The notes under the pieces were generated by a model. The model saw nothing but the letters and a program-made list of their open reading frames with translations, had not been told where the DNA came from and did not search any database. 64,000 bases of DNA. It comes from Prunus persica. Its lineage: Eukaryota > Streptophyta > Magnoliopsida > Rosales > Rosaceae. Position 1 is the stretch's first letter; the number at the start of each line of letters is the position of its first letter. A program made the translations under genes and the position numbers. The stretch covers positions 15,601,248 through 15,665,247 of the forward strand of contig NC_034010.1 of NCBI RefSeq assembly GCF_000346465.2, in the 5' to 3' direction. This document shows positions 31,949-43,657 of the stretch, piece by piece.

Positions 31949-34900
31949 ATGGGAAATACTTGCTCTCCTCGCGTTCCCAACAAGCCCCCGCCAAGGTTTT
32001 TGGGTTATAACAGTGGACCAAATTTCGAAATATGCCATGTTTGCAATCGAAATATTGAAAGATGGGTATGCAACCCAAATTTTAACTCCATTCTACCTAA
32101 ATATATTTCTTCAATTCTGATTTTTTTTCTTTTTCTTTTTCCCATAGGATAATTTGAGGCAATTGACATTCTGGGGTTTTAAATTCTGCAAGATGCATGA
32201 AGTTGATGGGACTCCGAGGTGCAGTGGTTGTTACAGATTCCAGGTTGGTATTCGGAATGGCAATGGAGAGGAGCTGGGTTCACCATCTCCATGTTGCCTC
32301 TAGCTAGGCAGAGTCATAATATATTGTTCGGTTAGCCTTTTGCTTTCTAAGAAGGGTGTCTAATTTCCAAATAATTTTCTTTTTAAATTTTATGATTTTA
32401 TATTATATTGTGATGACGTGTGTTTACCTATTTTGTGTGTGCTGTGCCTGTGATAGTATTTTTGTGTATATAGGGTCCACTTTTATTAAAGAGGTGGATA
32501 ACAACGTATTTAATAAACGATGCTCTTTTAGGATACGTGTGTATATATATCTTATCCAATATACTAGTTTTCATTTAACAAATTTGTAGAGAGAATAATT
32601 TAACATGTTTACTTTTGGTTTTGTGTTTTTTTAATGTACCTATTCATGTTTTAGGTATTAATTTTTTTTAATTTTTTTTTTAATGAAGCTAATGATTAAA
32701 ATTTTCGTTTGGACAGACAGAAGGACAAATGGAATATGTGAACCTTGGAGATGGCCGTAAACTTTGCTTGGATTGCTATTCTATTGCTATTTTGGATCCA
32801 AGTAAATGCAACCGTCTTATTGAAAAGATGCGTGAATTTTATAAAGAGTTAAATCTCGAAGTGGATAAGGACATTCCTATTCTATTGGTCGACAAAGACT
32901 ACATGGACAAAAGGCAAGTAATTAACATTACTAGTAAAATCATATTTGTTTTGAATAGTGTTGTAAGTAGATTCTTCCTAATATTAATGGCATGTTTACT
33001 AATCCTTAATTGACTTAGAAGGAATTGAATTGAGGAGGAATTGAATTAATGAGGAGTTGGATTGAGGAGAATTAGATTCCGGATTCCTAATGAAGTTGTT
33101 TACTAAATCATATGAATTGAGGGGAGTTAGATTCCGAATTCCTATTGAAGTTGTTTACTAAACCATATGGTATTGGGTATGAGTGGTATTAATTACTAAA
33201 ATGTCCTCATTTTTGGGTTAAAGTAGATGACATATTTGGAATTTTGAAATTTGTGTGAGGATATAATGGGTAAAAAAGATGAATTCCTAATGGGTGAATT
33301 CTCCAGAAATTAAAATACCACCTTCTATTCCGGAATTGAATTCCTCCAAAATCAGGAATTCAATTCCTAATTTTGTGTGGGCCCCGCTTACTTTTCAATT
33401 CTTTGATGTGAAGTAAACGAAGGAATTCTCCATAGGCTGAATTCAATTCCTGATGAGAATTCCAATTTCTAATTAGTAAACACACCATAAAAGACATCTC
33501 ATGTTTGATGACTCTCACTCTCGTTTATAAAAATAAAATGCAGTACATGATGCTAATACACCGAAGGATTTATTTCGTTTTTATTTTTTATTGATCATTT
33601 CTTAATGGTATTTCTTTTGAATATATGCAGGGGTGCGATTGGATTGACCACATTCGATCACAGAAAAGTCTGGACGGTAAGAGACATATTAAGGCCTAAA
33701 ATAGTCTATGTTGTTTTGAAAAATCTTATTTTTTTAAAAAAATACTATAGGATTCTTTACAATTTAATTATTAACGCCCTAAATAAAAGATTAGCTACCA
33801 TGTTGCGCTCCTTGTAAATGCCATTGATTGAGAAGTGTTAGAGCTTTTCCAAAAGTTGCCAGTTTTAGATTGTAATTTGGATTGTAAATGTGCCTTTTTT
33901 GTGATAATTTGGATTAGTGTCTTTGAATCCCCTTCCATTTATATGTTAGACAGTTTTAGCTGATTAATTAGCCCATATTAAAGAGTGTTTAAATGCAAAT
34001 GCTTTAGGCAATGATTGGTTTAGCTTCATTATTTCTAGTAATAAAACCTGCAGATCGCAATTTTTTTTTTTCTACCATATCAATTAAAATGTGGGATCTT
34101 TTTTGTCATAAGGTAATTATTTTGTTTGGTGTTGGTTGTTAAACAAACAAAATAAAAAAGATTTGTTTGGGGTTTGATGATTTTATCCTTTTGATTTGTA
34201 ATAGATTACAAATTGGTCAAGAAATGGGAATAATATTCAAGTGCAGAAAGCTAAAAAGGCGTTGACCAAGGCCAAAGTCTCATCAATCTTACTTTTGTTC
34301 GGAATGCCAGAGTACTTTTTCTCAAATACCTTTCATTATAAATTTTTGTTTAGAAACTTTTATTTTAAATTCATTTTTGCACTTCCTCATTCCCAAATTC
34401 TAACTGCATTCTTTATAATTTATTTTCATAGCTCATAGGCCATCTTCCTTTATTATTTTTAATTTTAGGAAATTCTGCATCCAACTCCTATATAGATGAC
34501 TTTGGCACTTGGAATGCAGGATAATTACTCTTAACTCATATTTATACAATAAATGTTTATTTGCATGCAGTGTTATAATGGGCGCGATCTTGGCACATGA
34601 GATGATGCATGCATGGTTAATTCTTAAAGGTTCGAATAAAAGATATTTTTTTCTTCATCTATTTCTCTCGTAATGAAATATCATTTTTTTTCTTTGAATG
34701 ATAAATTTTTTGTTAAGCTATTTTTCCCTCGTAATTAGTGAAATATATAGCCTATATTTTATTCTGTAAATGATGGTTTATGTACTTGTAAATTGTAATA
34801 GGTTGTAAGAAGTTGGATAGAAAAGTGTGTGAAGGTATTTGTGAAGTGATGGCACACCTGTGGTTGGAATGGTTTTGTGATGAGGGGAAGAATAATTTGG

Positions 34901-35109
34901 ACTCTTACACAACCGAGCAGGCTGAGTTTACGAAGATTTTGAAAATAATTCATGCATACAAGATGACAACGAGAGTTGACAAAATATATGGAGATGGGTT
35001 TAGAGAAGCTCAGCGGGCAGTTAGTACATCTAACCTCCACAAAACCCTGCAACATATCGTTCGACACAAGACTCTCCCTCCTCAGATCCATAGCAACTCA
35101 ACTTGTTAA
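31949..35109 (+). CDS. DA1-related peptidase (DAR), seven exons
   Basis: Predicted 295-residue protein of the DA1/DAR family of ubiquitin-regulated zinc peptidases that limit organ growth. Exons: 31949-32065, 32148-32243, 32717-32913, 33631-33676, 34247-34311, 34571-34629, 34802-35109; all phases agree. A single LIM-like zinc domain uses CHVC (29-32), CKMH (53-56), CSGC (64-67) and CLDC (88-91). The peptidase motif is HEMMHAW (183-189), with a conserved glutamate in CEGICEVMAH downstream. The family's C-terminal GDGFREA and KTLQHI blocks are present. It lacks the N-terminal ubiquitin-interacting motifs and first LIM domain of canonical DA1 (about 530 residues); a missed upstream exon is possible. 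Intron 3 appears to be a GC-AG intron (AAAAG|GCAAGT), because only this joins the frame to the conserved RG. All key catalytic residues are intact. Confidence 0.85.
32989..33486. mobile_element. MITE-like element in DAR intron 3
   Basis: Ends are inverted: GGCATGTTTACTAAT on the left and, reverse-complemented, GGTGTGTTTACTAATTAGAA on the right. The interior is rich in GGAATTGAATT-type repeats on both arms (GAATTCAATTCC). Insertion lies fully inside the intron. No clear TSD. Confidence 0.6.
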
Positions 35110-35604
35110 TATAGAGGAAATTAATAGAGATGTATTTTTCCAAATGTGACAGGTAAGAGAAAAGTTGTGTGAGAGAACTTTAGTGTTAATTAGTTTTGAA
35201 TGTTTTTACCACTCATTCCTAGACAGATTCAGGATTTTAAAATAGAGTGGGCTAAATTTACCTTGCATACAAACCTATTAAGTCCATATCTAATGCTATT
35301 TTAGACTAGAAAAAATAAAAAAATAAAAAAATTTGCCTGGGCTATAGCCCAGGTTAATCATAACCTCTAAAATGGATTTTTAAGACTGCATGTGTTTGGA
35401 CTATGAGGAAATGCGCGTAATTGAATTGCTCATGAGTGGGAGTTAAAGACAACCAAACTGTTAATCGCACAAAGTTTCAAACATGCTTCAATGCCACCCA
35501 ACTAAGAATACCCCCATTATTCCACATTTAACTAGAAAACTAATGTGGTCTTGGCTTGGCCCCACATTTCAAGCATGGGAACCTATCACCACCAAACTAA
35601 ATTC

Positions 35605-35652
<48 letters not shown>

Positions 35653-36357
35653 TAAAAACATGCTTGCTTTCTTCTTATTTTATTCAATAAACAAAATACA
35701 TAAATAAATTTTATACGGTCACATACATATAATATTCAATAATGGTCCCACACACACCTTATCGATCAAACACTAGTTCAACTTCAAGAATTGTCAAAGT
35801 AAATATATTTATATATAGATAGGGCCCTCTCTGTACACAAAGAATATGTGGAACTTGTAAATACATTATTCTCAATTAATTAATTAATTTGTGCCCTACG
35901 CTTTTTTCTTTTTTTCTTTTTTCAAATGTGCAGCTTATATGTGTCCAACATATTTAATCCTCTTGATGCCTAGAAAAGATCTCTGCCTAGCTACTAAATC
36001 ATCACCTATTAAATAAAAAAGATACAAGCATATGCCAAAATTGTCAAGTAAGTAGGTCATTTCGCAAGTTGGTGAATTCATGACGTGTTGACTCAAATTT
36101 GACCTTCAATGTTAGTTATGTAGGTTGACCCACCTAATTTTCTATACAAATTTTGAGTAATTATTCAGATCATGTCGGAAATTATCACCCCTCACAAGCA
36201 TACATCAAAATTATTTGAAGACAGTTTTGATCAAGACCTAACAAAAGCAAATTTTTAAAGAAAAATTTATGAAATTCTCAAATATATCTTCATAATCTTC
36301 ATTTTTTCAATAATAAAAAATGACATACATATATAGAATAATAATAATAATAAATGG
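35110..36357. other. Intergenic with a (CT)n tract
   Basis: About 1.2 kb between the DAR stop codon and the tandem array. A perfect (CT)n microsatellite of about 40 bp lies at 35607-35648. No ORF or RNA gene seen. Confidence 0.5.
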
Positions 36358-36735
36358 TAAATATTAGTAAAAGCTGCTCAATTAATGAAAATAGACTGGC
36401 AAATTTATTTATGTGAAAATTTTATTTATTTTATACAAATTGAATACTAACATTTTTGGGCACTACTAAATTTTTTTTGAATAAAAAATTTAAAAAAATT
36501 TTCTATTTAATTTATCAAACACTACAATATACTTTATTTATAGAATAAATTAATCTCCCTTCCAACCATTAATGAGTTATCAATTTCAAAACTTGAAATA
36601 CACAGACAGACTAGCAATGAGAAGAAAGAGAAAATAAAATAAAAAACGAAATTAAAAGATAAGGAGCCGAGGCCAACCCCAAACAAAAAAATGTTCATAA
36701 TTCCTCTCTCTCTCTCTCTCTGACATTTACCAATA

Positions 36736-36921
36736 ATGGTAGCTTCTTCTTCTTCCCTCCACACACGCAGTGGCCAGCGTATCCTATCTTTTCTTCTTCC
36801 TCCTCTCCTCTCCTTTCTCTCTCCGAATCCTTTCTTCTCCCTCTCTTTGTTGGCTTCAAGATTGACCAAAAACCTATCCAAAATGTCTGTAGGCAAAAGA
36901 AGAAATAGACAGAAACGGTAA
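36736..36921 (+). CDS. Conserved 61-codon upstream ORF, unit 1
   Basis: Starts at ATGGTAGCTTCTTCT after a CT-rich leader and ends at a stop overlapping a good splice donor (AACGGTAATTC). It has a hydrophobic middle (ILSFLLPPLLSFLSP) and a basic end (VGKRRNRQKR). The frame is kept in units 2 and 3, but the units are so alike that this does not prove selection. It is probably a 5' UTR upstream ORF; the transcription start is not known. Confidence 0.3.
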   Translation: MVASSSSLHTRSGQRILSFLLPPLLSFLSPNPFFSLSLLASRLTKNLSKMSVGKRRNRQKR

Positions 36922-37031
36922 TTCATTAATTTCCAACTTATTTTGGAATGTTTAGTTGAGATCTCAATGAACATGTTGGTATAAATTGTATTTGTTTCAA
37001 TGAACAGCTGTTTCAAGGAATAACAAAGGAA

Positions 37032-39532
37032 ATGGCTGCTTCCAAATCCTTTATTTTGCTGCTGGCTAGTCTTCTCATAGTGGACACAGTATCTGCATTT
37101 GCACCTGCACCTCCACCCAATGCCGCCGTCGCCACTGATGTATGTTTTTCGTTTTTGCCTTTTGTTTTTCGAGTTTGAGGTAAATCTGTGGTAAATCTTC
37201 ATATTTTTTGTTTTTCAAGTTTGTGGAGATAATAGCTGCATCTGCATCTGCTGCACCTCCACCAGACGAGTGGTTGAGATAGGGAGGGAACAGGTGGGCT
37301 GTCGAAGTTGGGTGGGGTGGTTCTCTGTCTAGGTTGGCTGGTGATAAGCTCGAGAAGGGTGGAGTTGGGCTCGGTGGGATGATGGGAGGTTAACTTAATA
37401 GAGTTAACGGTGTTAAAAGTGTTGTTAAGTGGTTTCCCACATGTCAAAAACTTTGGAGAGAAACCAGGTTTAGGGTTTAGGGTTTAGGTTGGCTGGTGAT
37501 AAGCTAGAGAAAGGTGGAGTTGGGCTAGATGGGATGATGGGAGGTTAACTTAATAGAGTTAACAGTGTTAAAAGTGTTGTTAAGTGGTTTCCCACATGTC
37601 AAAAACTTAGGAGAGAAACAGGGTGAAACATGGCATTTAGTAACAGGCAAATTGGTTCAGGACCTGGTGCTAGTTATGGTGGACCTCGAGGCTTGTACGG
37701 TAGTAGGGCAGGTTCCGGCGCCAGTAGTCGTTACCACCCTTATGGAAGGTAGACATATACTTAAGCTTCCCAATGGAAGTTGCACGCAGGTTCCAATGTC
37801 ACTCTTCGCGTCCTATGGTTCCATTGTCACTAGGCACTACTGCAAGAGGCACTAAGCTAGAAGATGAGATGAACCATTAGTTTGTCCCTGGGTCTACTCT
37901 GTGGCATGGACATCCAAAGTTAGATTATCACTAATTTAGAGACTTTGTCAATTATTGGCTTGTGATTCTAGTTAGGCATGTATTGTGTGCTATGTATGAA
38001 TGAATGTCATCATATTTTGAGACTTCGACACTTACTGACAGTTACTGTTATGTGATCAGCCTAGAGTATGAGATATATTTTGCCAATTATTGGCTTGTGA
38101 TTCTAGTTAGGCATCTATTATGTGCTCTGTATGAATGAATGTCATCAAAATACACTTACTGTTATGTGATCAGCCTAGAGTATGACATATATTTTCTCAA
38201 TTATTGGCTTGTGATTCTAGTTAGGCATCTATTGTGTGCTATGTATGAATGAATGTCATCAAAATACACTTACTGTTATGTGATCAGCCTAGAGTATGAG
38301 ATATATTTAGTCAATTATTATTGGCTTGTGATTCTAGTTAGGCATCTATTGTGTGCTCTGTAAGAATGAATGTCATCAAAATACACTTACTGTTATATGA
38401 TCAGCCTAGAGTATGACATAGATTTTCTCAATTATTGGCTTGTGATTCTAGTTAGGCATCTATTATGTGCTATGTATGAATGAATGTCATCAAAATACAC
38501 TTACTGTTATGTGATCAGCCTAGAGTATGACATATATTTTCTCAATTATTGGCTTGTGATTCTAGTTAGGCATCTATTGTGTGCTATGTATGAATGAATG
38601 TCATCAAAATACACTTACTGTTACGTGATCAGCCTAGAGTATGAGATATATTTTGTCAATTATTGGCCTGTGATTCTAGTTAGGCATCTATTGTGTGCTC
38701 GGTGTGAATGAATGTCATCATATTTTAAGACTTCGACACTTACTGACAGTTACTGTTATGTGATCAGCCTAGAGTATGAGATATATTTTGTCAATTATTG
38801 GCTTGTGATTCTAGTTAGGCATCTATTGTGTGCTCTGTATGAATGAATGTCAGCATATTTTGAGACTTCAACACTTACTGTTATGTGATCAGTCTAGAGT
38901 ATGAGATATATTCAAACATAGTTTTATTCTTTTGTTAACATTTCTACTTCTCAGTTGGCAAGACTGTCAATCAGCACTGCACATCTTGTTTAGATAATAG
39001 TTCAATGTTTATATTTATGTGCTTCTATTGCTAGCAGATATCACAAGAATTAGAAGAAGACTCTTAGAGTCATCTGCTTGGTTAGTAGCAGTCAGATCTT
39101 GTAACTGAAATGTATGTTGTCTTTCTTGCTTTATACTATGTGGTGCAGGGGAATGTGATTTTTGAAGGGGCAGCACCACCTAGCTTACCACCAAGAAGCA
39201 AGATCGAGTTTAGGATCCAACTTGTTCTCTTTTGCCTGGTCATGGTAGCAATCGTGTCATTTCTTCTTTGGTTGTTCTCACCTAGATTGCACTCACTCTA
39301 CTATGAATGGGGAATGAGAAGGAATTGGGGGATTTCAATGACGCCGTTTCCTGTGAATTCTGGCCCACCAACAGCACCCTCACCATCTGCTACTGATCGG
39401 CCCAGACCAACACCAACAGCACCTCCAATCCCAAGTCCTCCACGCGTCCTCAGCTGCCATGTATGTGGATATCCAGTTGTCATTTATATGTGGCTTGTCC
39501 ATATTGTGGCCAGATTTCCACATTATCTGTAA
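37032..39532 (+). CDS. Array gene copy 1: secreted/membrane protein, damaged C-terminus
   Basis: Exon 37032-37139 encodes a 36-residue signal-peptide-like start (MAASKSFILLLASLLIVDTV, then APAPPPN). Exon 39149-39532 follows in phase 0 after GTGCAG and encodes a short proline stretch, one membrane helix (about LVLFCLVMVAIVSFLLWLF) and a proline-rich tail. The total is 163 residues if no other exon intervenes. Compared with the other copies it lacks five residues of the PPSLPP repeat. One C is missing in GGATATCC(C)AG near 39472, and this frameshift replaces the second cysteine pair (end reads GYPVVIYMWL). I do not recognise the family. The two-exon model is inferred from splice sites and phase. 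Confidence 0.5.
37331..37624 (+). repeat. TTTAGGG tract between two ~140-bp repeats, unit 1
   Basis: About three TTTAGGG (plant telomere-type) repeats at 37467-37487 separate two direct repeats (37331-37466, 37487-37624) that share GGTTGGCTGGTGATAAGCT and GTGGTTTCCCACATGTCAAA. The same layout recurs at about 40580-40865 and 43960-44250; unit 3 has one more TTTAGGG. Confidence 0.85.
37629..37751 (+). other. Glycine/serine-rich mini-frame, unit 1
   Basis: ATGGCATTTAGTAACAGGCA opens 40 codons (MAFSNRQIGSGPGASYGGPR, ending YHPYGR) followed by TAG. Units 2 and 3 have the same sequence but with a stop inside (after GGPRG and GGPRGL). The composition is RGG-like and coding-looking, but decay in two of three units argues against present function. 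It may be an old exon. Confidence 0.35.
37940..38920 (+). repeat. ~115-bp minisatellite, 8 monomers (unit 1)
   Basis: Monomers contain TTGTGATTCTAGTTAGGCAT, GAATGAATGTCATCA and TGTTATGTGATCAGCCTAGA. Two length types exist: a short one (TCATCAAAATACACTTACTG) and a longer one with ATTTTGAGACTTCGACACTT. Long types occupy both ends of the array and short ones the middle. It lies in the predicted intron. Confidence 0.9.
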
Positions 39533-39984
39533 TTTAATTAGTTTCTATTTTACTATTAGATTAAATAGTAAGACTTATTGGTACTCTGTTCTAGTTCAAT
39601 TATATGGATTGGTAAATATTAGTAAAAGCTCCTCAATTAATGAAAATAGACTGGCAAATTTATTTATGTGAAAATTTTATTTATTTTATACAAATTGAAT
39701 AATAACATTTTTGGGCACTACTAAATTTTTTTTGAATAAAATTTTCTATTTAATTTATCAAACACTACAATATACTTTTGTTATAGAATAAATTAATCTC
39801 CCTTCCAACCATTAATGAGTTATCAATTTCAAAACTTGAAATACACAGACAGACTGGCAATGAGAAGAAAGAGAAAATAAAATAAAAAGCGAAATTAAAA
39901 CATATGGAGCCGAGGCCAGCCCCAAACAAAAAAACGTTCATAATTCCTCTCTCTCTCTCTCTCTCTCTCTAACATTTACCAATA

Positions 39985-40170
39985 ATGGTAGCTTCTTCTT
40001 CTTCCCTCCACAAACGCAGTGGCCAGCGTATCCTATCTTTTCTTCTTCCTCCTCTCCTCTCCTTTCTCTCTCCGAATCCTTCCTTCTCCCTCTCTTTGTT
40101 GGCTTCAAGATTGACCAAAAACCTATCCAAAATGTCTGTAGGCAAAAGAAGAAACAGACAGAAACGGTAA
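39985..40170 (+). CDS. Conserved 61-codon upstream ORF, unit 2
   Basis: Equivalent of 36736-36921 with only one or two amino-acid changes. In this unit and unit 3, splicing at the overlapping donor would extend the frame by about 18 codons across the main ATG in another frame; in unit 1 it would stop at once (GGAATAACAAAG versus GGAAGAACAAAG). Confidence 0.3.
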   Translation: MVASSSSLHKRSGQRILSFLLPPLLSFLSPNPSFSLSLLASRLTKNLSKMSVGKRRNRQKR

Positions 40171-40280
40171 TTCATTAATTTCCAACTTATTTTGGAATGT
40201 TTAGTTGAGATCTCAATGAACATGTTGGTATAAATTGTATTTGTTTCAATGAACAGCTGTTTCAAGGAAGAACAAAGGAA

Positions 40281-42916
40281 ATGGCTGCTTCCAAATCCTT
40301 TATTTTGCTGCTGGCTAGTCTTCTCATAGTGGACACAGTATCTGCATCTGTACCTGCACCTCCACCCAACGCCGCCGCAGCCGCTGATGTATGTTTTACG
40401 TTTTTGCCTTTTGTTTTTCGAGTTTTTGGTAAATCTGTGGTAAATCTTCATATTTTTTGTTTTTCAAGTTTGTGGAGATAAAAGCTGCATCTGCATCTGT
40501 TGCACCTCCACCAGACGAGTGGTTGAGATAGGGAGGGAACAGGTGGGCTGTTGTAGTTGGGTGGGGTGGTTCTCTATCTAGATTGGCTGGTGATAAGCTC
40601 GAGAAGGGTGGAGTTGGGCTCGGTGGGATGATGAGAGGTTAACTTAATAGAGTTAGCAGTGTTAAAAGTGCTGTTAAGTGGTTTCCCACATGTGAAAAAC
40701 TTAGGAGAAAAACCGGGTTTAGGGTTTAGGGTTTAGGTTGGCTGGTGACAAGCTAGAGAAGGGTGGAGTTGGGCTCGGTGGGATGATGGGAGGTTAACTT
40801 AATAGAGTTAACAGTGTTAAAAGTGTTGTTAAGTGGTTTCCCACATGTCAAAAACTTAGGAGAGAAACAGGGTGAAACATGACATTTAGTAAAAGGCAAA
40901 TTGGTTCAGGACCTGGTGTTAGTTATGGTGGACCTCGAGGCTAGTACGGTAGTAGGGCAGGTTCCGGCGGCAGTAGTCGTTACCACCCTTATGGAAGGTA
41001 GACATATACTTAAGCTTCCCAATAGAAGTTGCACGCAGGTTCCAATGTCACTCTTCGCGTCCTATGGTTCCATTGTCACTAGGCACTACTGCAAGAGGCA
41101 CTAAGCTAGAAGATGAGATGAACCATTAGTTTGTCCCTGGGTCTACTCTGTGGCATGGACATCCAAAGTTAGATTATCACTAATTTGGAGACTTTGTCAA
41201 TTATTGGCTTGTGATTCTAGTTAGGCATGTATTGTGTGCTATGTATGAATGAATGTCATCATATTTTGAGACTTCGACACTTACTGACAGTTACTGTTAT
41301 GTGATCAGCCTAGAGTACGAGATATATTTTGTCAATTATTGGTTTGTGATTCTAGTTAGGCATCTATTGTGTGCTCTGTATGAATGAATGTCATCAAAAT
41401 ACACTTACTGTTATGTGATCAGCCTAGAGTATGACATATATTTTCTCAATTATTGACTTGTGATTCTAGTTAGGCATCTATTGTGTGCTATGTATGAATG
41501 AATGTCATCAAAATACACTTACTATTATGTGATCAGCCTAGAGTATGACATATATTTTCTCAATTATTGGCTTGTGATTCTAGTTAGGCATCTATTGTGT
41601 GCTATGTATGAATGAATGTCATCAAAATACACTTACTGTTATGTGATCAGCCTAGAGTATGATATATATTTAGTCAATTATTATTGGCTTGTGATTCTAG
41701 TTAGGCATCTATTGTGTGCTCTGTAAGAATGAATGCCATCAAAATACACTTACTGTTATGTGATCAGCCTAGAGTATGACATATATTTTCTCAATTATTG
41801 GCTTGTGATTCTGGTTAGGCATCTATTGTGTGCTATGTATGAATGAATGTCATCAAAATATACTTACTGTTATGTGATCAGCTTAGAGTATGACATATAT
41901 TTTCTCAATTATTGGCTTGTGATTCTAGTTAGGCATCTATTATGTGCTATGTATGAATGAATGTCATCAAAATACACTTACTGTTATGTGATCAGCCTAG
42001 AGTATGAGATATATTTAGTCAATTATTGGCCTGTGATTCTAGTTAGGCATCTATTGTGTGCTCGGTGTGAATGAATGTCATCATATTTTGAGACTTCGAC
42101 ACTTACTAACAGTTACTGTTATGTGATCAGCCTAGAGTATGAGATATATTTTGTCAATTATTGGCTTGTGATTCTAGTTAGGCATCTATTGTGTGCTCTG
42201 TATGAATGAATGTCAGCATATTTTGAGACTTCAACACTTACTGTTATGTGATCAGTCTAGAGTATGAGATATATTCAAACATAGTTCTATTCTTTTGTTA
42301 ACATTTCTACTTCTCAGTTGGCAAGACTGTCAATCAGGACTGCACATCTTGTTTAGATAATAGTTCAATGTTTATATTTGTGTGCTTCTATTGCTATCAG
42401 ATATCACAAGAATTAGAAGAAGACTCTTAGAGTCATCTGCTTGGTTAGTAGCAGTCAGATCCTGTAACTGAAATGTATGTTGTCTTTCTTGCTTTATACT
42501 ATGTGGTGCAGGGGAATGTGATTTTTGAAGGGGCACCACCACCTAGCTTACCACCACCTGGCTTACCACCAAGAAGCAAGATCGAGTTTAGGATCCAACT
42601 TGTTCTCTTTTGCCTGGTCATGGTAGCAATCGTGTCATTTCTTCTTTGGTTGTTCTCACCTAGATTGCACTCACTCTACTATGAATGGGGAATGAGAAGG
42701 AATTGGGGGATTTCAATGACGCTGTTTCCTGTGAATTCTGGCCCACCAACAGCACCCTCACCATCTGCTACTGATCGGCCCAGACCAACACCAACAGCAC
42801 CTCCAATCCCAAGTCCTCCACGCGTCCTCAGCTGCCATGTATGTGGATATCCCAGTTGTCATTTATATGTGGCTTGTCCATATTGTGGCCAGATTTTCAC
42901 ATTATCTGTAATTTAA
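40281..42916 (+). CDS. Array gene copy 2: secreted/membrane protein with CxxC pairs
   Basis: Exons 40281-40388 and 42512-42916 join in phase 0 (GCTGAT|GTATG, GTGCAG|GGG) to give 170 residues. Order: signal-peptide-like start, PAPPPN and alanine run, lumenal proline repeats (PPPSLPPPGLPP), one membrane helix, WG-containing basic segment, long proline-rich region (GPPTAPSPS, RPTPTAPPIP), then CHVC and CPYCGQ. The pair spacing CxxC-x10-CxxC could bind zinc, like a small ribbon or knuckle. If the signal peptide is cleaved, the cysteines are cytosolic or luminal depending on topology, which I cannot fix. The family is not recognised. Copy 2 is fully open. Confidence 0.55.
41185..42270 (+). repeat. 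~115-bp minisatellite, 9 monomers (unit 2)
   Basis: Same monomer family as unit 1, with private changes such as GGTTTGTGATTC, GACTTGTGATTC and CTGGTTAGGC in single monomers. Confidence 0.9.
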
Positions 42917-43361
42917 TTAGTTTCTATTTCACTATTAGATTAAATAGTAAGACTTATTGGTACTCTATTCTAGTTTAATTATATGGATTGGCAAATATTA
43001 GTAAAAGCTCCTCAATTAATGAAAATAGACTCGCAAATTTATTTATGTGAAAATTTTATTTATTTTATACAAATTGAATAATAACATTTTTGGGCACTAC
43101 TAAATTTTTTTTGAATAAAATTTTCTATTTAATTTATCAAACACTACAATATACTTTAGTCATAAAATAAATTAATCTCCCTTTCAACCATTAATGAGTT
43201 ATCAATTTCAAAACTTGAAATACACAGGCAGACTGGCAATGAGAAGAAAGAGAAAATAAAATAAAAAATGAAATTAAAAGATAAGGAGCCGGGGCCAGCC
43301 CCAAACAAAAAAACGTTCATAATTCCTCTCTCTCTCTCTCTCTCTCTGACATTTACCAATA

Positions 43362-43547
43362 ATGGTAGCTTCTTCTTCTTCCCTCCACACACGCAGTGGC
43401 CATCGTATCCTATCTTTTCTTTTTCCTCCTCTCCTTTCCTTTCTCTCTCCGAATCCTTCCTTCTCCCTCTCTTTGTTGGCTTCAAGATTGACCAAAAACC
43501 TATCCAAAATGTCTGTAGGCAAAAGAAGAAATAGACAGAAACGGTAA
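43362..43547 (+). CDS. Conserved 61-codon upstream ORF, unit 3
   Basis: Equivalent of the ORFs at 36736 and 39985; H replaces Q in SGHRILSFLF, and the basic end is unchanged. Confidence 0.3.
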   Translation: MVASSSSLHTRSGHRILSFLFPPLLSFLSPNPSFSLSLLASRLTKNLSKMSVGKRRNRQKR

Positions 43548-43657
43548 TTCATTAATTTCCAACTTATTTTGGAATGTTTAGTTGAGATCTCAATGAACAT
43601 GTTGGTATAAATTGTATTTGTTTCAATGAACAGCTGTTTCAAGGAAGAACAAAGGAA

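Larger units (their letters stand above)
36357..39611 (+). repeat. Tandem unit 1 (~3.25 kb)
   Basis: The first of three direct repeats, each starting at AAATATTAGTAAAAGCT and ending at ATATGGATTGG. In order it holds an AT-rich 5' region, a (CT)n leader, a short first exon, two ~140-bp repeats around TTTAGGG tracts, a glycine-rich mini-frame, the minisatellite, and the final coding exon. Units 1-3 are well over 90% identical by eye. Confidence 0.92.
39612..42990 (+). repeat. Tandem unit 2 (~3.38 kb)
   Basis: Second direct repeat with the same order of parts as unit 1. It is longer mainly because its minisatellite has nine monomers. Confidence 0.92.

Noticed and set aside
36534..37202. 222-codon minus-strand ORF in array unit 1, with similar ORFs at 39969-40451 and 43274-43831
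   Set aside because: It is antisense to the leader and signal-peptide exon, is lysine/arginine/glutamate-rich because it reads CT-rich DNA backwards, and includes intron and (CT)n sequence. Different lengths in the three near-identical units argue against coding.
37940..38920. Regular repeats that could suggest a CRISPR array
   Set aside because: Monomers are directly adjacent with no unique spacers, are about 115 bp long and occur in a plant intron. It is a minisatellite.
39110..39148. MYVVFLALYYVVQ as the start of the array protein
   Set aside because: It ends at a consensus acceptor (GTGCAG|GGG), and joining at that point is in phase with the signal-peptide exon. It remains possible as an alternative start, but it is less likely.
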